From: Mycobacterium botniense
GTDB lineage: Bacteria > Actinomycetota > Actinomycetes > Mycobacteriales > Mycobacteriaceae
NCBI RefSeq assembly: GCF_010723305.1
Contig: NZ_BLKW01000002.1
Location: 1,860,001-1,924,000 of the forward strand
Length of the DNA stretch: 64,000 nt
Reading direction: 5' to 3'
Below the pieces are notes generated by a model. That model worked only from the letters and a program-made list of their open reading frames with translations, was not told the DNA's origin and did not search any database. Each line of letters opens with the position of its first letter. Position 1 is the stretch's first letter. The position numbers were made by a program, and so were the translations under genes. Shown in pieces: positions 52,314 through 60,742 of the stretch.

Positions 52314-52724
52314 CTAGTCGGCGACCATGCGGATTTCTTCGGCCATCTCCCGCTGCCGACGAATCTCGTAGCTGCCGGGGCCGATGCCCATGTAGCCGTG
52401 CTCGGGGTGCCCCAGGTATGCGGTCGAGCCCTCCGGGACGGACAGCACCGCGACGCGCAGGCTTCGCGCCGAAGGCGTGGACACGTCGCAGTAGACGGGT
52501 CCGTCGGCGGCATAGACGGCATGGGTGTTGCCCCCGGACTCGCCGCGCACCACGGAAGTGCCCTGGGTTGGCACCGCGGTCTTCGCGGTTACTGGTGCTG
52601 GGCGGACGAGGACGTCGCCCTGGCGCTGCACCCCGGCGAGCACTGGGATCTCGACGTCGGCGAAGTCGGCCGCGGTGACGACTTTGACACCGGTGGCCTC
52701 GATCAGTTGTGTGGTTGTTGCCAT
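52314..52724 (-). CDS. Hypothetical protein downstream of the DUF6745 gene
   Basis: The 136-residue protein starts at an ATG with AAAGGAAA upstream. It has an extended N-terminal half and a compact C-terminal half (STPSARSLRVAVLSVPEGSTAYLGHPEHGYMGIGPGSYEIRRQRE). It follows the repeat-bearing DUF6745 gene by 42 bases, so it may act with it. No function is known to me. Confidence 0.6.
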   Translation of the reverse strand: MATTTQLIEATGVKVVTAADFADVEIPVLAGVQRQGDVLVRPAPVTAKTAVPTQGTSVVRGESGGNTHAVYAADGPVYCDVSTPSARSLRVAVLSVPEGSTAYLGHPEHGYMGIGPGSYEIRRQREMAEEIRMVAD

Positions 52725-52766
52725 TCTTGTTTCCTTTCCTGTTATTTCGGTGAACGGCTCGGACAT

Positions 52767-54191
52767 CTAGGTGGCGCGGGCCAGCTGGGCGTATTCGCGT
52801 TCGGACAGGTCGAACGTCCACGCGGCCGCCGATACTGCGGTGCGGCAGTCGGTGGGCACGGTGAGTCCGAATGTGTGGCGGGAACCGTCGCGTTCGCGGG
52901 TGGCGTTGTGTGCGACCAGCACTCGTACGGGCCAGTCGAGGACCTTGCGCGGCACGTCGTACAGCCGCAGGATTTGGCCGGGATTGCCGGGGTCGTCGGC
53001 TTCGTCGATGAGCTTCAACCCCGCGGCGAGGACGAATTGGTCCCAGCCCATTTTCTCAATGGCGCAGCGCCGAACCTCTGCGTTCCGTTCGGCCATGATC
53101 CGTTCGACGTCCCAGCCGGTTTCGATGAGGTCGCGCGGTACGGATGTGCCGTGCCACGTGTAGAGGCCCCATCCGTCCGACCATGCGACGGACGGTCCGG
53201 TTTCGCAGTGCATGCGGTGCTGGCCAGCCGCGGCTTCGACGTGAAGGACGGCGGGGGTGTCGCAGACCATGACGAAGTCGCGGTTGGGCCACCAGTAGCC
53301 GGCGGACTCGGCATCTTGGTAGGCGCGCGAGCGGTCCCAGATGTCACTGTCGAGTTGGAGTTCGACGACGTCGCGGAAGTAGGCGATGAACGCGGGCCAC
53401 CAGCACCACTGGCGGCCGCCAAAAAGCTGGTGCCAGAAGGGTTTAATGGGCGCCGAGTCGACCGCCGAGTCGACCGCCGAGTCGACCGCCGAGTAGACCG
53501 CCGAGCGGACCGCCGAGTAGACCGCCGAGTCGACCGCCGAGTCGACCGCCGAGTAGACCGCCGAGTAGACCGCCGAGCCGACCGCCGAGTCGACCGCCGA
53601 GTCGACCGCCGAGCGGACCGCCGAGTAGACCGCCGAGCCGACCGCCGAGTCGACCGCCGAGTCGACCGCCGAGCCGACCGCCGAGCCGACCGCCGAGCCG
53701 ACCGCCGAGTAGACCGCCGAGTAGACCGCCGAGCGGACCGCCGAGCGGACCGCCGAGTCGACCGCCGAGCCGACCGCCGAGTAGACCGCCGAGTCGACCG
53801 CCGAGCCGACCGCCGAGCGGACCGCCGAGCCGACCGCCGAGCCGACCGCCGAGCGGACCGCCGAGCGGACCGCCGAGCCGACCGCCGAAGGATCAGTAGG
53901 GAGTTCGAGCGTTCCCAACGCGCTCGGAAGCGCGCGGTGCAGAGCGATCGCGATCGCCGCGAACGGCGCCGCCAACGCGCCCACCATCGGCGAGGACACC
54001 CGAATCACGACGTTCGGCCATGGGAGCCCGGCGAATTCGTAACACTTGCGGGCGCCGGCTTCCCAAACAGCCCATTCTTCCTCGGTGAGTGGTTGTGTGC
54101 GCCAGCCGTGTTGGATCCACTCCTGGGCGAAACTGGCCATCCGGTCCTGTTGGGCTGGTGTGAGTTCGGTGAGACGCTGAGCCTTGTTCAT
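52767..54191 (-). CDS. DUF6745-type protein with 36 AVxS tetrapeptide repeats
   Basis: The 474-residue protein has an N-terminal domain (GARKCYEFAGLPWPNVVIRVSSPMVGALAAP), then residues about 104-248 made of 36 units Ala-Val-x-Ser where x is Asp, Tyr, Gly or Arg. The C-terminal domain (WWPNRDFVMVCDTPAVLHVE, GPSVAWSDGWGLYTWHGTSVP, NAEVRRCAIEKMGWDQF, LRLYDVP) matches my memory of the DUF6745 family, whose function is unknown. No signal or clear membrane helix is seen. It overlaps the preceding microgene (ATGA). Confidence 0.72.
   Translation of the reverse strand: MNKAQRLTELTPAQQDRMASFAQEWIQHGWRTQPLTEEEWAVWEAGARKCYEFAGLPWPNVVIRVSSPMVGALAAPFAAIAIALHRALPSALGTLELPTDPSAVGSAVRSAVRSAVGSAVGSAVRSAVGSAVDSAVYSAVGSAVDSAVRSAVRSAVYSAVYSAVGSAVGSAVGSAVDSAVDSAVGSAVYSAVRSAVDSAVDSAVGSAVYSAVYSAVDSAVDSAVYSAVRSAVYSAVDSAVDSAVDSAPIKPFWHQLFGGRQWCWWPAFIAYFRDVVELQLDSDIWDRSRAYQDAESAGYWWPNRDFVMVCDTPAVLHVEAAAGQHRMHCETGPSVAWSDGWGLYTWHGTSVPRDLIETGWDVERIMAERNAEVRRCAIEKMGWDQFVLAAGLKLIDEADDPGNPGQILRLYDVPRKVLDWPVRVLVAHNATRERDGSRHTFGLTVPTDCRTAVSAAAWTFDLSEREYAQLARAT
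53452..53883. repeat. 36 copies of a 12-bp unit, coding for AVxS repeats
   Basis: Every unit is GCCGAG-NN-GACC on the plus strand, with no length change and no substitution outside the two N positions, which take only TC, TA, CG or CC. On the coding strand the variable codon is GAC, TAC, GGC or CGC; the Ala, Val and Ser codons never vary, even synonymously. Counts are Asp 11, Gly 10, Tyr 8 and Arg 7. Confidence 0.97.
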
Positions 54192-54298
54192 GACTGAGCC
54201 GCCGATCGGATAAGTTGATCGACCTGCTCCGGCTGCCGCAGGTAGACGTCGGTGCCGGTTCCGAACAGCTGATCGTCAGGTTTGTCGGTGACGAGCAT
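54188..54298 (-). CDS. 36-residue phage microprotein
   Basis: The ATG has AAAGGAA upstream, and the stop overlaps the DUF6745 start (ATGA). The product (MLVTDKPDDQLFGTGTDVYL, then a QVDQLIRSAAQS helix) is soluble and of unknown function. Translational coupling to the repeat protein is likely. Confidence 0.6.
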   Translation of the reverse strand: MLVTDKPDDQLFGTGTDVYLRQPEQVDQLIRSAAQS

Positions 54299-54370
54299 TC
54301 GTGGGTTCCTTTCGGGGCGTGGGCTTTTGAGTTGGGAGGTGAGCGCTTTGACGCGGCCCGAGGTCTCGGG

Positions 54371-55483
54371 TCACCGCTGCGCGTCTTCGCTGAACACGTC
54401 GATGATCTGCTTCGCCTGGGCGAGGGTCAGCGCCTTGTCGGCGGTCACGCGGGCGCCGGTGACGGTGTGCAGGTAGTCGTACCAGCTGGCGTCGTCGTCC
54501 AGCTTCTCGGCGGCCCGGATCTGCTTGAGCCGTGCGAGTTCCGATCGGCCGGCCATCTGGACGTCCGCCGCGGGATCGGTCGGCGGTTCGTCCGCCGGCG
54601 GGGCATCGTTGACCTGCGAGGTTTCCGGTTCTGGACGATTTTCTGAGGCACCCAGCGCAGGGTCGTCCACCACTTCGCCGTCGACATAGTCGGGCTCGGT
54701 GTTGATCGCATCTGGGGTGACGTCGACGCGGACACCGCCGTCGTGGGCGATGGCCTGCTGCTGCTCGGTCGATTTGGGCAGCAGCTTCATCAGGGTGCGG
54801 ATCATCGTCTTGTCGGCCATCGCGTCGAAGTGATCCACCCACGGGCCCACAACTTTGCCGTTGCGGTCCTTGGCAGTGGCGTGCCGGTCGCGGTAGGCCT
54901 GCATGTCGGCGACGGAGACGGGGTCGGTGATGCGGTAGCCGCCGTCGACGGTGCGCCCGACCGCGTAGTACAGCTTGACGTCGCCGCGCGGCCCGTCGAG
55001 ATAGGGGCGGTGCACCCATTTGTCCTCGGCTGCACCGTATTCGATCTCGAAGTAGTCGTTGGCGTAGACGCGGCGGGCGTGCAGCGACGCGATCCGGCCG
55101 GACCGGTAGGCCAGCTCGACGTAGCCCTGGTAGCCGATCACCAGCTGCGCGCGGAAGCCGCCCTTCCCGCCGTTCGGGCGCTCGAGGTTCTTGTCCCAGA
55201 AGGGCAACAGGTAGGCCTGCCCGAGCACGCTCACCCCGGGCCGCAGCCCGAGCTGCGCGCATGTCATCAGCGCACCGAGGACTGACTTGTGTTCACACTC
55301 AGCCAGTTTCGGGTTCGACTGCAGGCAGGTCAGGGCATCGCGGACCAGCTGGACGGCTTCGACACCGCGAGGCATGGCGAGCTGGAACTGCTGTTCCATC
55401 TGCCGGATCTTGTTCTGCAGGCTGTTTTCGGCCTGGGCGACGGTTCGGCGTTGCGCGACAGGCTTATAGTCGGTGGCGGTCAT
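54371..55483 (-). CDS. recT: RecT single-strand annealing protein
   Basis: The 370-residue protein has the RecT core (about 35-240): LVRDALTCLQSNPKLAECEHKSVLGALMTCAQLGLRPG, GYQGYVELAYRSGRI and the DHFDAMADKTMIRTLMKLLPKS segment. The C-terminus is an acidic linker plus helical tail. It anneals strands resected by the adjacent exonuclease, giving phage homologous recombination. Confidence 0.92.
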   Translation of the reverse strand: MTATDYKPVAQRRTVAQAENSLQNKIRQMEQQFQLAMPRGVEAVQLVRDALTCLQSNPKLAECEHKSVLGALMTCAQLGLRPGVSVLGQAYLLPFWDKNLERPNGGKGGFRAQLVIGYQGYVELAYRSGRIASLHARRVYANDYFEIEYGAAEDKWVHRPYLDGPRGDVKLYYAVGRTVDGGYRITDPVSVADMQAYRDRHATAKDRNGKVVGPWVDHFDAMADKTMIRTLMKLLPKSTEQQQAIAHDGGVRVDVTPDAINTEPDYVDGEVVDDPALGASENRPEPETSQVNDAPPADEPPTDPAADVQMAGRSELARLKQIRAAEKLDDDASWYDYLHTVTGARVTADKALTLAQAKQIIDVFSEDAQR

Positions 55484-55498
55484 TACGTGGGTCTCCTT

Positions 55499-56353
55499 CT
55501 AGTCGATGTCGACGGGTTCGTTGAAGTCGCGCCGAAATGCCCACGGCGCGTAGCTGATCGGGTGGATGAGCGGCGGATACCCGGGCCAGGTACCGGTCTG
55601 CTGGCATTCGACGTATATGTCGATTGCTTCTCGCATCTGCTCAAGGCCAAGCTTGTATTCGTCGAGCCCGAATTCGTTGACCGAGATCAGATGCGGCGGT
55701 TCGAGTTCCTGGCAGACGTGCAGGAAGATCGGCGAGTCGTCGAGCCGCAGCGCGCGGGCGAGCGTGACGTACCACGCGAACTGCATGTGGTACCCGAACC
55801 GCAGCGCTGCGCGCCACCAAGACTTCGGGTTGGCGTCGGTGGTGGTCTTGTAGTCCACGATCAGCAGCCGGTCGCCAATGTCGATGACGTTGCCGTTGGT
55901 CAGCCAGTCCGCCCGGCCCCGCAGCCGAACAGCCGTCTCGGGGTCGTCGGCGTACATAGAGACCTCCGCGCGGCCTTCGGCGAACAGCGGCCCGGCGAGC
56001 TCGTGGTCACGCACAGCGGCGCGCATCTGCTCGGCGTTGGCCAGCTCGGATCCCAGCACCGGAACCAGGCCGAGTTCGTGCGCCTGGTCGCGGGCCTCGC
56101 GGGCGTCCTTCGTTCGCCAGTCCGGGGCGTCGACCACCACCAGATCAGCGCCCTTGCCGAGGATCAGCTTGTGCGCCAGGTGCCCAAGGTCATACTCGCG
56201 CTTGGGTTTCGGCGGGTGATCCTGGGCGCGCCGGAACTTGGCCGGCGAGGACAGCAGCAGCTTCGCCCCGGAGTAGGACAGGCTGGCGCGGTCGGCGTGG
56301 TAGACGGCCTCGGGGATGCCGCCGTGCACGCCCACACGCTGGGTGTCACTCAT
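55499..56353 (-). CDS. RecE/PD-(D/E)XK-type exonuclease
   Basis: The 284-residue protein precedes RecT and has a PD-(D/E)XK nuclease pattern: LGHLAHKLILG, RGRADWLTNGNVIDIGDRLLIVDYKTT with its Asp and Lys, and FGYHMQFAWYV with the Gln motif of RecB-like nucleases. It resects double-strand ends for RecT. It overlaps the upstream small gene by 8 bases. Confidence 0.85.
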   Translation of the reverse strand: MSDTQRVGVHGGIPEAVYHADRASLSYSGAKLLLSSPAKFRRAQDHPPKPKREYDLGHLAHKLILGKGADLVVVDAPDWRTKDAREARDQAHELGLVPVLGSELANAEQMRAAVRDHELAGPLFAEGRAEVSMYADDPETAVRLRGRADWLTNGNVIDIGDRLLIVDYKTTTDANPKSWWRAALRFGYHMQFAWYVTLARALRLDDSPIFLHVCQELEPPHLISVNEFGLDEYKLGLEQMREAIDIYVECQQTGTWPGYPPLIHPISYAPWAFRRDFNEPVDID

Positions 56354-56474
56354 AGCGTGCGTCCTCCCGGTCGCCGCATAAACCCAGCGCGCGCCGGCAC
56401 TCGTATTCCGTTACCGCGCGGTCCATCTCGGACATGTCGGCCACCGCGGCGCGCCATTCGTCTTCGTCGGTCAC
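56346..56474 (-). CDS. 42-residue acidic phage protein
   Basis: GTG start overlapping the previous stop (GTGA). It is acidic and helical (DEWRAAVADMSEMDRAVTEYECRRALG). It overlaps the exonuclease gene by 8 bases. Function is unknown. Confidence 0.5.
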   Translation of the reverse strand: MTDEDEWRAAVADMSEMDRAVTEYECRRALGLCGDREDARYE

Positions 56475-56731
56475 GCCGCCCCCCGGGGGACGTCGCCGGT
56501 GATGTCGTGCACGCGGGCCCACAACGCCTGCACCGGCACGTCGAGGTCGAACCAGGCGGCGAACGTCATGATCAGCTGCGCGGCCTTCGCGGGATGCCAG
56601 CGGCACAGATCCGTCAGCTGGTCGAACAGCAGGCGGGGGTCGTCGTCGCGGATCTTCTCAGCCACACCGACGGCGATCCTGGCGACCTGGTCGAGATCCG
56701 GGTCCGGGCTGCGGTCGAGTCGGCGCCTCAT
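56471..56731 (-). CDS. Hypothetical phage protein, 86 residues
   Basis: The ATG at 56,731 overlaps the preceding microgene stop (ATGA), supporting it over upstream starts. It is a helical protein with basic N-terminus ([13 protein letters not shown]) and a conserved-looking LCRWHPAKAAQLIMTFAAWFD segment. It is unrecognised. Confidence 0.55.
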   Translation of the reverse strand: MRRRLDRSPDPDLDQVARIAVGVAEKIRDDDPRLLFDQLTDLCRWHPAKAAQLIMTFAAWFDLDVPVQALWARVHDITGDVPRGAA

Positions 56732-56811
56732 GCGTCGCCCTCTCCGATGTCGAGGCTGTGACCGAAAGAAAGGGGAACGCATACACCGAACAAAGCCAAC
56801 TGCGCGGTCAT
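56728..56811 (-). CDS. 27-residue microprotein
   Basis: Both ends overlap neighbours by ATGA. The product ([20 protein letters not shown]) is moderately hydrophobic. It is supported only by the double overlap. Confidence 0.4.
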   Translation of the reverse strand: MTAQLALFGVCVPLSFGHSLDIGEGDA

Positions 56812-57794
56812 GCACCCTCCCCGAAATCGAGTGTCGCGTCATGTAAGCGGGTGTTTAGTGCGAGGTCGTGGTATGCGGGGTTGATGTCGATGCCGATGTA
56901 CTTGCGGCCGGTGCGTTGTGCGGCGAGTCCGGTTGTGCCGGAGCCGCTGAACGGGTCGAGGACGGTGCCGCCGGGTTTACATCCGGCGAGGATGCAGCGT
57001 TGCGGCAGCGCGGGCGGGTAGACGGCGAAGTGCGCGCCGGGGAACGGCTGCGTGTTGATCGACCACACATCACCGGGATTGCGGCCACTGGGGTTGCCCT
57101 GTTTGTTGCTGGTTGCCGTCTCAGCATCGTTTCGCCCGGTTCCCTTCGCGCTGCGGGGGCCGCTGCCGCGCAACCTGTCACATGAATGTGGTTCACGGAT
57201 GGGGTCGAGGTCGAACCAGTAGCTCGGCTGCTTGGCGAACAGGAACACGTGCTCGTACCGGCCGGATAGTCGGTCGGTGACCGACTCGGGCATGGCGTTC
57301 GGTTTGTGCCAGATGACCGCGTTCCGCAGAATCCAGCCATCATCCTGGAGTGCGAATGCGACGCGCCACGGGATACCAAGCAGATTCTTCTCGGGCAAGT
57401 CGGGTTTGCCAATGCGATTCCTGGCGTACCCCATACGCGGAACATTGCGGCCATTCATCGTCCCGGTGGTACCCTTAGCAGGGTTGCGTGCATAGCTGTC
57501 ACCAATGTTGAGCCACAGCGTTCCGTCATCGACCAGGACGCGACGTAGCTCCGAGAACAACACGCGCAGCTTGTCAACATAATCCGCTGGGGATGATTCG
57601 AGACCGTACTGCCCCGCGATGCCGTAGTCTCGCAACCCGTAATACGGCGGGCTGGTGATGATGCAGTCCGCCGCACCGTCCGACAGAGTGCGCGCCACGT
57701 CGAGTGCGTCACCCAAGTGCAACGTCACCTGGTCGTCGGAGTAGTAGACGATTTCGCGGAGGAGTTCGTCGATGGTCTGGCCGGCGTCACGCAT
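56808..57794 (-). CDS. DNA methyltransferase (TSPPY type)
   Basis: The 328-residue amino-methyltransferase has catalytic motif [14 protein letters not shown] near the N-terminus and SAM motif [14 protein letters not shown] near the C-terminus, the beta-class order. It would methylate adenine N6 or cytosine N4, probably to protect phage DNA from restriction. There is no restriction enzyme next to it. It overlaps both neighbours. Confidence 0.88.
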   Translation of the reverse strand: MRDAGQTIDELLREIVYYSDDQVTLHLGDALDVARTLSDGAADCIITSPPYYGLRDYGIAGQYGLESSPADYVDKLRVLFSELRRVLVDDGTLWLNIGDSYARNPAKGTTGTMNGRNVPRMGYARNRIGKPDLPEKNLLGIPWRVAFALQDDGWILRNAVIWHKPNAMPESVTDRLSGRYEHVFLFAKQPSYWFDLDPIREPHSCDRLRGSGPRSAKGTGRNDAETATSNKQGNPSGRNPGDVWSINTQPFPGAHFAVYPPALPQRCILAGCKPGGTVLDPFSGSGTTGLAAQRTGRKYIGIDINPAYHDLALNTRLHDATLDFGEGA

Positions 57795-57981
57795 CGGGTG
57801 CTCCTTTGCGGGCCTTCTGTTCTTTCAACCGGTAGTGCGCTGTGCTGAACCAAAGCGCCGAGACGCCAAGCCAACTGGCGCTCAAGACGGCGTTGATGCC
57901 GCCTTCATGGGATAGCCACGCGGTCAGGTAGAGCGCCGAAACCGCCACGGCTGCAATGGCGTTGAACAGGGCTGCTTTCAT
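57787..57981 (-). CDS. Small two-helix membrane protein
   Basis: The 64-residue protein has two hydrophobic segments ([16 protein letters not shown] and [15 protein letters not shown]) and a basic C-terminus. The ATG at 57,981 overlaps the preceding stop. Function is unknown. Confidence 0.55.
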   Translation of the reverse strand: MKAALFNAIAAVAVSALYLTAWLSHEGGINAVLSASWLGVSALWFSTAHYRLKEQKARKGAPDA

Positions 57982-58112
57982 GGTTCGACCTCCGTTGCCG
58001 GGGTGACGCATACGCTGCCGTCAGCTGGAACAGACAGGACGAGGGCGGCGCCGAAGATCAGGCCGAAGATGACCATCCACAGCGGCCACGGGCCGAGCCA
58101 CCGGTCGCTCAT
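57978..58112 (-). CDS. 44-residue single-pass membrane protein
   Basis: The ATG overlaps the truncated methyltransferase stop (ATGA). One helix (PLWMVIFGLIFGAALVLSV) is followed by a short tail with one Cys. With its neighbour it could form a small envelope pair. Function is unknown. Confidence 0.52.
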   Translation of the reverse strand: MSDRWLGPWPLWMVIFGLIFGAALVLSVPADGSVCVTPATEVEP

Positions 58113-58369
58113 GCCGCGGCACCCGCCCACGTACCGAACACCGCGGCCGGTCGATCCCCCCACAATTCGAGGGCCACGTCCCGCGAGATCGTGCTGTCGT
58201 CGTTAGCGATCTTGGCGAACCTCTCCGTCGCCTTCCGCTGCCCCGACTGGAACCGCATCCCATAAGGCGGATCGCACACGAGAACGTCGGCCTGCAACCA
58301 CGCATCGACCTGGATGCAATCCCCCAGATAGAGGGTCACGGCGCCGTCGGTGTAATAAGGCTCGGTCAT
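58109..58369 (-). pseudogene. Truncated DNA methyltransferase (N-terminal part only)
   Basis: The 86 residues cover the start of a methyltransferase like the next gene (YYTDGAVTLYLGDC, catalytic DPPYGMRF, then NDDSTISRDVALELWG and RPAAVFGTW) but stop before the target domain and SAM motif I. It ends AGAAA with an ATGA overlap to a membrane gene. It should lack methyltransferase activity. An in-frame short product may still be made. Confidence 0.65.
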
Positions 58370-59016
58370 GCGCCCACCTCGAAGTTGAGGCACTGCTGGT
58401 CGAGCCGCCGGGCGATGGTTTCGCAGTAGCGTTCTTCGAATTCCACACCGATGGCTTTGCGGCCTACGTTGCGGGCGGCTATGAGCGTGGAGCCGGAGCC
58501 CGCAAACGGGTCGGCCACTGTGCCGCCGGGCGCGGCCATCAGTAAGACTTCGAGTAGGGCAACGGGCTTCCCGTGGGCGTGCCCGTTCTGGTAGGTGGTC
58601 GTTCCGACGTTGGTGGCGATCACCGAGCTCTTCAACGGCCGCGCATCGTGGGGCCAGTTGCCCAGCATGTAGATCGCTTCCCAGTCGCGTCGCCAACCAC
58701 CGATCTGGCCGGTAAGTCCTGCGTCGCCGGGCTTGCGCCATACCAAGGTCTGCTTAGTGCCGTGCGGGGGCGCGAGTAGCGGCGACCCAAACACGTAGGC
58801 GGGTTTGATGTGTCCCCATTGGCCGATGACGTAGTCGCGGGCTGCGGTGTCGGAATCGTTGACGATGGCTTTGTGCTTGGCTGTGCCCGTGCGTGGGGTC
58901 CAGGCGATCCCGAAGGGTGGGTCGGTTAGCAACAGGTGTGCCGATTCCCACGCGTCCTCGTCGCGGCAATCTCCGTGGATGAGGGTCACGTAGTCGTCTT
59001 GGTAGTAGATGCTCAC
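58366..59016 (-). CDS. DNA adenine/cytosine methyltransferase (DPPF type)
   Basis: The 216-residue enzyme has catalytic motif [11 protein letters not shown] and SAM motif [15 protein letters not shown] in beta-class order, and a short target-recognition region ([17 protein letters not shown]). The GTG at 59,016 overlaps the preceding stop (GTGA). It is a full-length relative of the truncated gene downstream. Confidence 0.85.
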   Translation of the reverse strand: MSIYYQDDYVTLIHGDCRDEDAWESAHLLLTDPPFGIAWTPRTGTAKHKAIVNDSDTAARDYVIGQWGHIKPAYVFGSPLLAPPHGTKQTLVWRKPGDAGLTGQIGGWRRDWEAIYMLGNWPHDARPLKSSVIATNVGTTTYQNGHAHGKPVALLEVLLMAAPGGTVADPFAGSGSTLIAARNVGRKAIGVEFEERYCETIARRLDQQCLNFEVGA

Positions 59017-59144
59017 CGGGCCACCCATTTCTTGGCGCGGCGGATGATTCCCGACACGGCGTGCTTGGTGAGCGGCGGCTCATGCAGCGCACCGAGCTCG
59101 GCCAGCGAGGCATCCGGGTGGTCGATACGCCACCGGTCGCTCAT
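59013..59144 (-). CDS. 43-residue HTH protein resembling the C-terminal domain of WhiA
   Basis: The whole product ([20 protein letters not shown], then [19 protein letters not shown]) matches the [28 protein letters not shown] pattern of the WhiA C-terminal helix-turn-helix, without the LAGLIDADG-like domain. It probably binds DNA. Both ends overlap neighbours by 4 bases (ATGA and GTGA), which supports the coordinates. Confidence 0.65.
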   Translation of the reverse strand: MSDRWRIDHPDASLAELGALHEPPLTKHAVSGIIRRAKKWVAR

Positions 59145-59455
59145 GCCGCGGCGCCCGTCAGCTCGGCGCGCCACGCGGCGATGTCAGCGGCGGCCTCGTC
59201 CGGGAAGTTCTGGGCCACCAGGAACAGCGCGATGTCCAGGGTGGTGGACATGATCGTCGGGAACGCCGCGATCGGGGCCCGCTCATAGATGCTGCGGGTG
59301 TGGATCGCCTCGAGCAGGTCACGGAAGTAGTGCAGGTCGGAGTGGAAGTCGACGTCGTCGTCGGTCATCACCGGCTCGAGTTGCAACACCGGCTGGTGGC
59401 GTTGCCGCCAACGGGCGAGGATCCGCTTGGGGCCGGTTAGAATCGGGCTGCTCAC
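59141..59455 (-). CDS. Hypothetical phage protein, ~104 residues
   Basis: The GTG at 59,455 follows AAAGGAA by about 12 bases; an ATG at [15 protein letters not shown] is an alternative. The C-terminal part is helical ([29 protein letters not shown]). It overlaps the WhiA-like gene. No family is recognised. Confidence 0.5.
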   Translation of the reverse strand: MSSPILTGPKRILARWRQRHQPVLQLEPVMTDDDVDFHSDLHYFRDLLEAIHTRSIYERAPIAAFPTIMSTTLDIALFLVAQNFPDEAAADIAAWRAELTGAAA

Positions 59456-59484
59456 GGGAAATGGGTTCCTTTCCTGGTTGGGTT

Positions 59485-59515
59485 GGCCCGTCCCCGCTCT
59501 CTTCGGGGACGGGCC
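59485..59515. terminator. 12-bp perfect GC hairpin
   Basis: GGCCCGTCCCCG (59,485-59,496) and CGGGGACGGGCC (59,504-59,515) enclose a 7-base loop, directly after the 59,518 gene. It has no T-tract, like many mycobacterial terminators. It may attenuate the early operon. Confidence 0.55.
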
Positions 59516-59517
59516 GC

Positions 59518-59805
59518 TTACTTGGCGGGCTGCGGGTAGGGGCTGGCTGGGCAGTCGAAGGTGTGGAAGCCGGGAACCGTCGAATTGCAGTTGCACGGCG
59601 GCGGCTGCCGCGCCAGCAGCAGGTTGCGGATGTCTTCGAGCTGCGCGCGGATCACGCCGAGGTGATCGGCCATCTCGTCGAGCAGGATCAGTTCAGCGTC
59701 GGGGCGCCGGCGGCGCTCCTCCCAGATCGCGTCAGCGGCCGGGTAGGCGATGTGCGCGAGGGCGTCGAAGGCGGCGGCGGCGAGCCAGCGTAATGCGTTG
59801 ATCAC
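59518..59805 (-). CDS. Hypothetical phage protein with C-terminal Cys motif
   Basis: The GTG at 59,805 overlaps the preceding stop (GTGA). The roughly 95-residue protein has an amphipathic N-terminal helix (LRWLAAAAFDALAHIAYPAADAIWEERRRR), a coiled segment, and CNCNSTVPGFHTFDC near the end. It is unrecognised. Confidence 0.52.
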   Translation of the reverse strand: MINALRWLAAAAFDALAHIAYPAADAIWEERRRRPDAELILLDEMADHLGVIRAQLEDIRNLLLARQPPPCNCNSTVPGFHTFDCPASPYPQPAK

Positions 59806-59954
59806 GACACCGCTCCACTCACGAGCGCGACCGCGCGCTCCACCGGCGGCAGCGCGCCCAGATAGCAGGTCCGGCACAGGCAGTCATTCGGAAACCGCGC
59901 GGCGCGGAACGGCTTGAGACAGCGGTCACAGATACCGCCGAACAGCTGCGTCAT
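59802..59954 (-). CDS. 50-residue zinc-finger microprotein
   Basis: The protein has four spaced cysteines (CDRC and CLCRTC) in a basic context (KPFRAARFPND). The ATG overlaps the antirepressor stop (ATGA), and the stop overlaps the next GTG. It probably binds zinc and nucleic acid. Confidence 0.58.
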   Translation of the reverse strand: MTQLFGGICDRCLKPFRAARFPNDCLCRTCYLGALPPVERAVALVSGAVS

Positions 59955-60742
59955 AGCGCGCTCACCAACGCCAGCTGCCCAGTGCCGCGCAGCCTCTTAT
60001 GCAGCTCCGCGAGCCCCTTCGGCGTGATCCGCACGGTGGGCTCACCGGCGACCAATTCGCCGCGGCCTTCATGCCAGAACGGGCGCCCGACTTTCTCGGC
60101 CAGCCGGCCGCAGTCGACCTGGGCTTGATAGGCGCGCCACCGGCCATCACGTTTGAACAGCCACCGCTCGGCGGACATGAACAGGAACAGCCGGTCACGA
60201 CCGATGCTGATGCTCGGATCCCGGGACAGCACTTTCGCGGCGTCGGCCACCGAGTAGTCGCCGGTGGATTCAGCGAGCTCGTTCCACGCCGACGCGGGCG
60301 CGGCCAGCTCAACCACCTTCGCGGTCAGCGCCTCGACGCGGGCCTGGGTGATGGTCAGCGCCCGGTGAACGATCTCGTCCTCCGTCAGCACCGGGGCGCC
60401 GTAGCTGCCGGTCTTACGGATCGACGGCAGGACCTCGCTTGTCACCCAGCGACGGACGTCGCGGGCCCGGTCCTTGTTGCTCTGGAAGATGAGCGCGTAC
60501 ATGCCGGACTCGTTGACGACCGTGATCACCTGGACCTGGGCGGCGATACCCTCGAACAACTGCGGAGTATCTGACCTGTGCAAAAGCCGTTTGTCGTCGT
60601 CGTGGACCATCTTCATCGCGGAAGTGGTGTCCCGGAGGCTGAGCATCCGGCAGGCATCCGCGGCCACGAACCACGGCTCGCTTTCGACCAGCACAGTCCG
60701 TAGGTGCGCGCCCTCGTAGCGGAACAGCTCGACGGCGCTCAT
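59951..60742 (-). CDS. Phage antirepressor (Bro-N plus KilAC-type C-terminus)
   Basis: The 263-residue protein has an N-terminal Bro-N domain (LVESEPWFVAADACRMLSLRDTTSAMKMV, VITVVNESGMYALIFQSNK, FKR-type WVTSEVLPSIRKTGSYG) and a C-terminal antirepressor domain (YSVADAAKVLSRDPSISIGRDRLFLFMSAERWLFKR). Such proteins inactivate or bypass repressors to promote lytic growth. It is the third gene of the leftward early operon. Confidence 0.87.
   Translation of the reverse strand: MSAVELFRYEGAHLRTVLVESEPWFVAADACRMLSLRDTTSAMKMVHDDDKRLLHRSDTPQLFEGIAAQVQVITVVNESGMYALIFQSNKDRARDVRRWVTSEVLPSIRKTGSYGAPVLTEDEIVHRALTITQARVEALTAKVVELAAPASAWNELAESTGDYSVADAAKVLSRDPSISIGRDRLFLFMSAERWLFKRDGRWRAYQAQVDCGRLAEKVGRPFWHEGRGELVAGEPTVRITPKGLAELHKRLRGTGQLALVSAL

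Noticed and set aside
53452..53883. A CRISPR array or diversity-generating retroelement target
   Set aside because: The units are 12 bp with no spacers and lie within a coding frame. Changes at an NNC codon recall retroelement mutagenesis of AAC codons, but there is no reverse transcriptase or template repeat in the window.
51894..54197. A 767-codon plus-strand frame rich in Arg-Val-Asp-Arg repeats
   Set aside because: Its length comes from the 12-bp repeat, which has no stop in this frame. The minus-strand DUF6745 frame has recognisable domains on both sides, a ribosome-binding context and gene overlaps.
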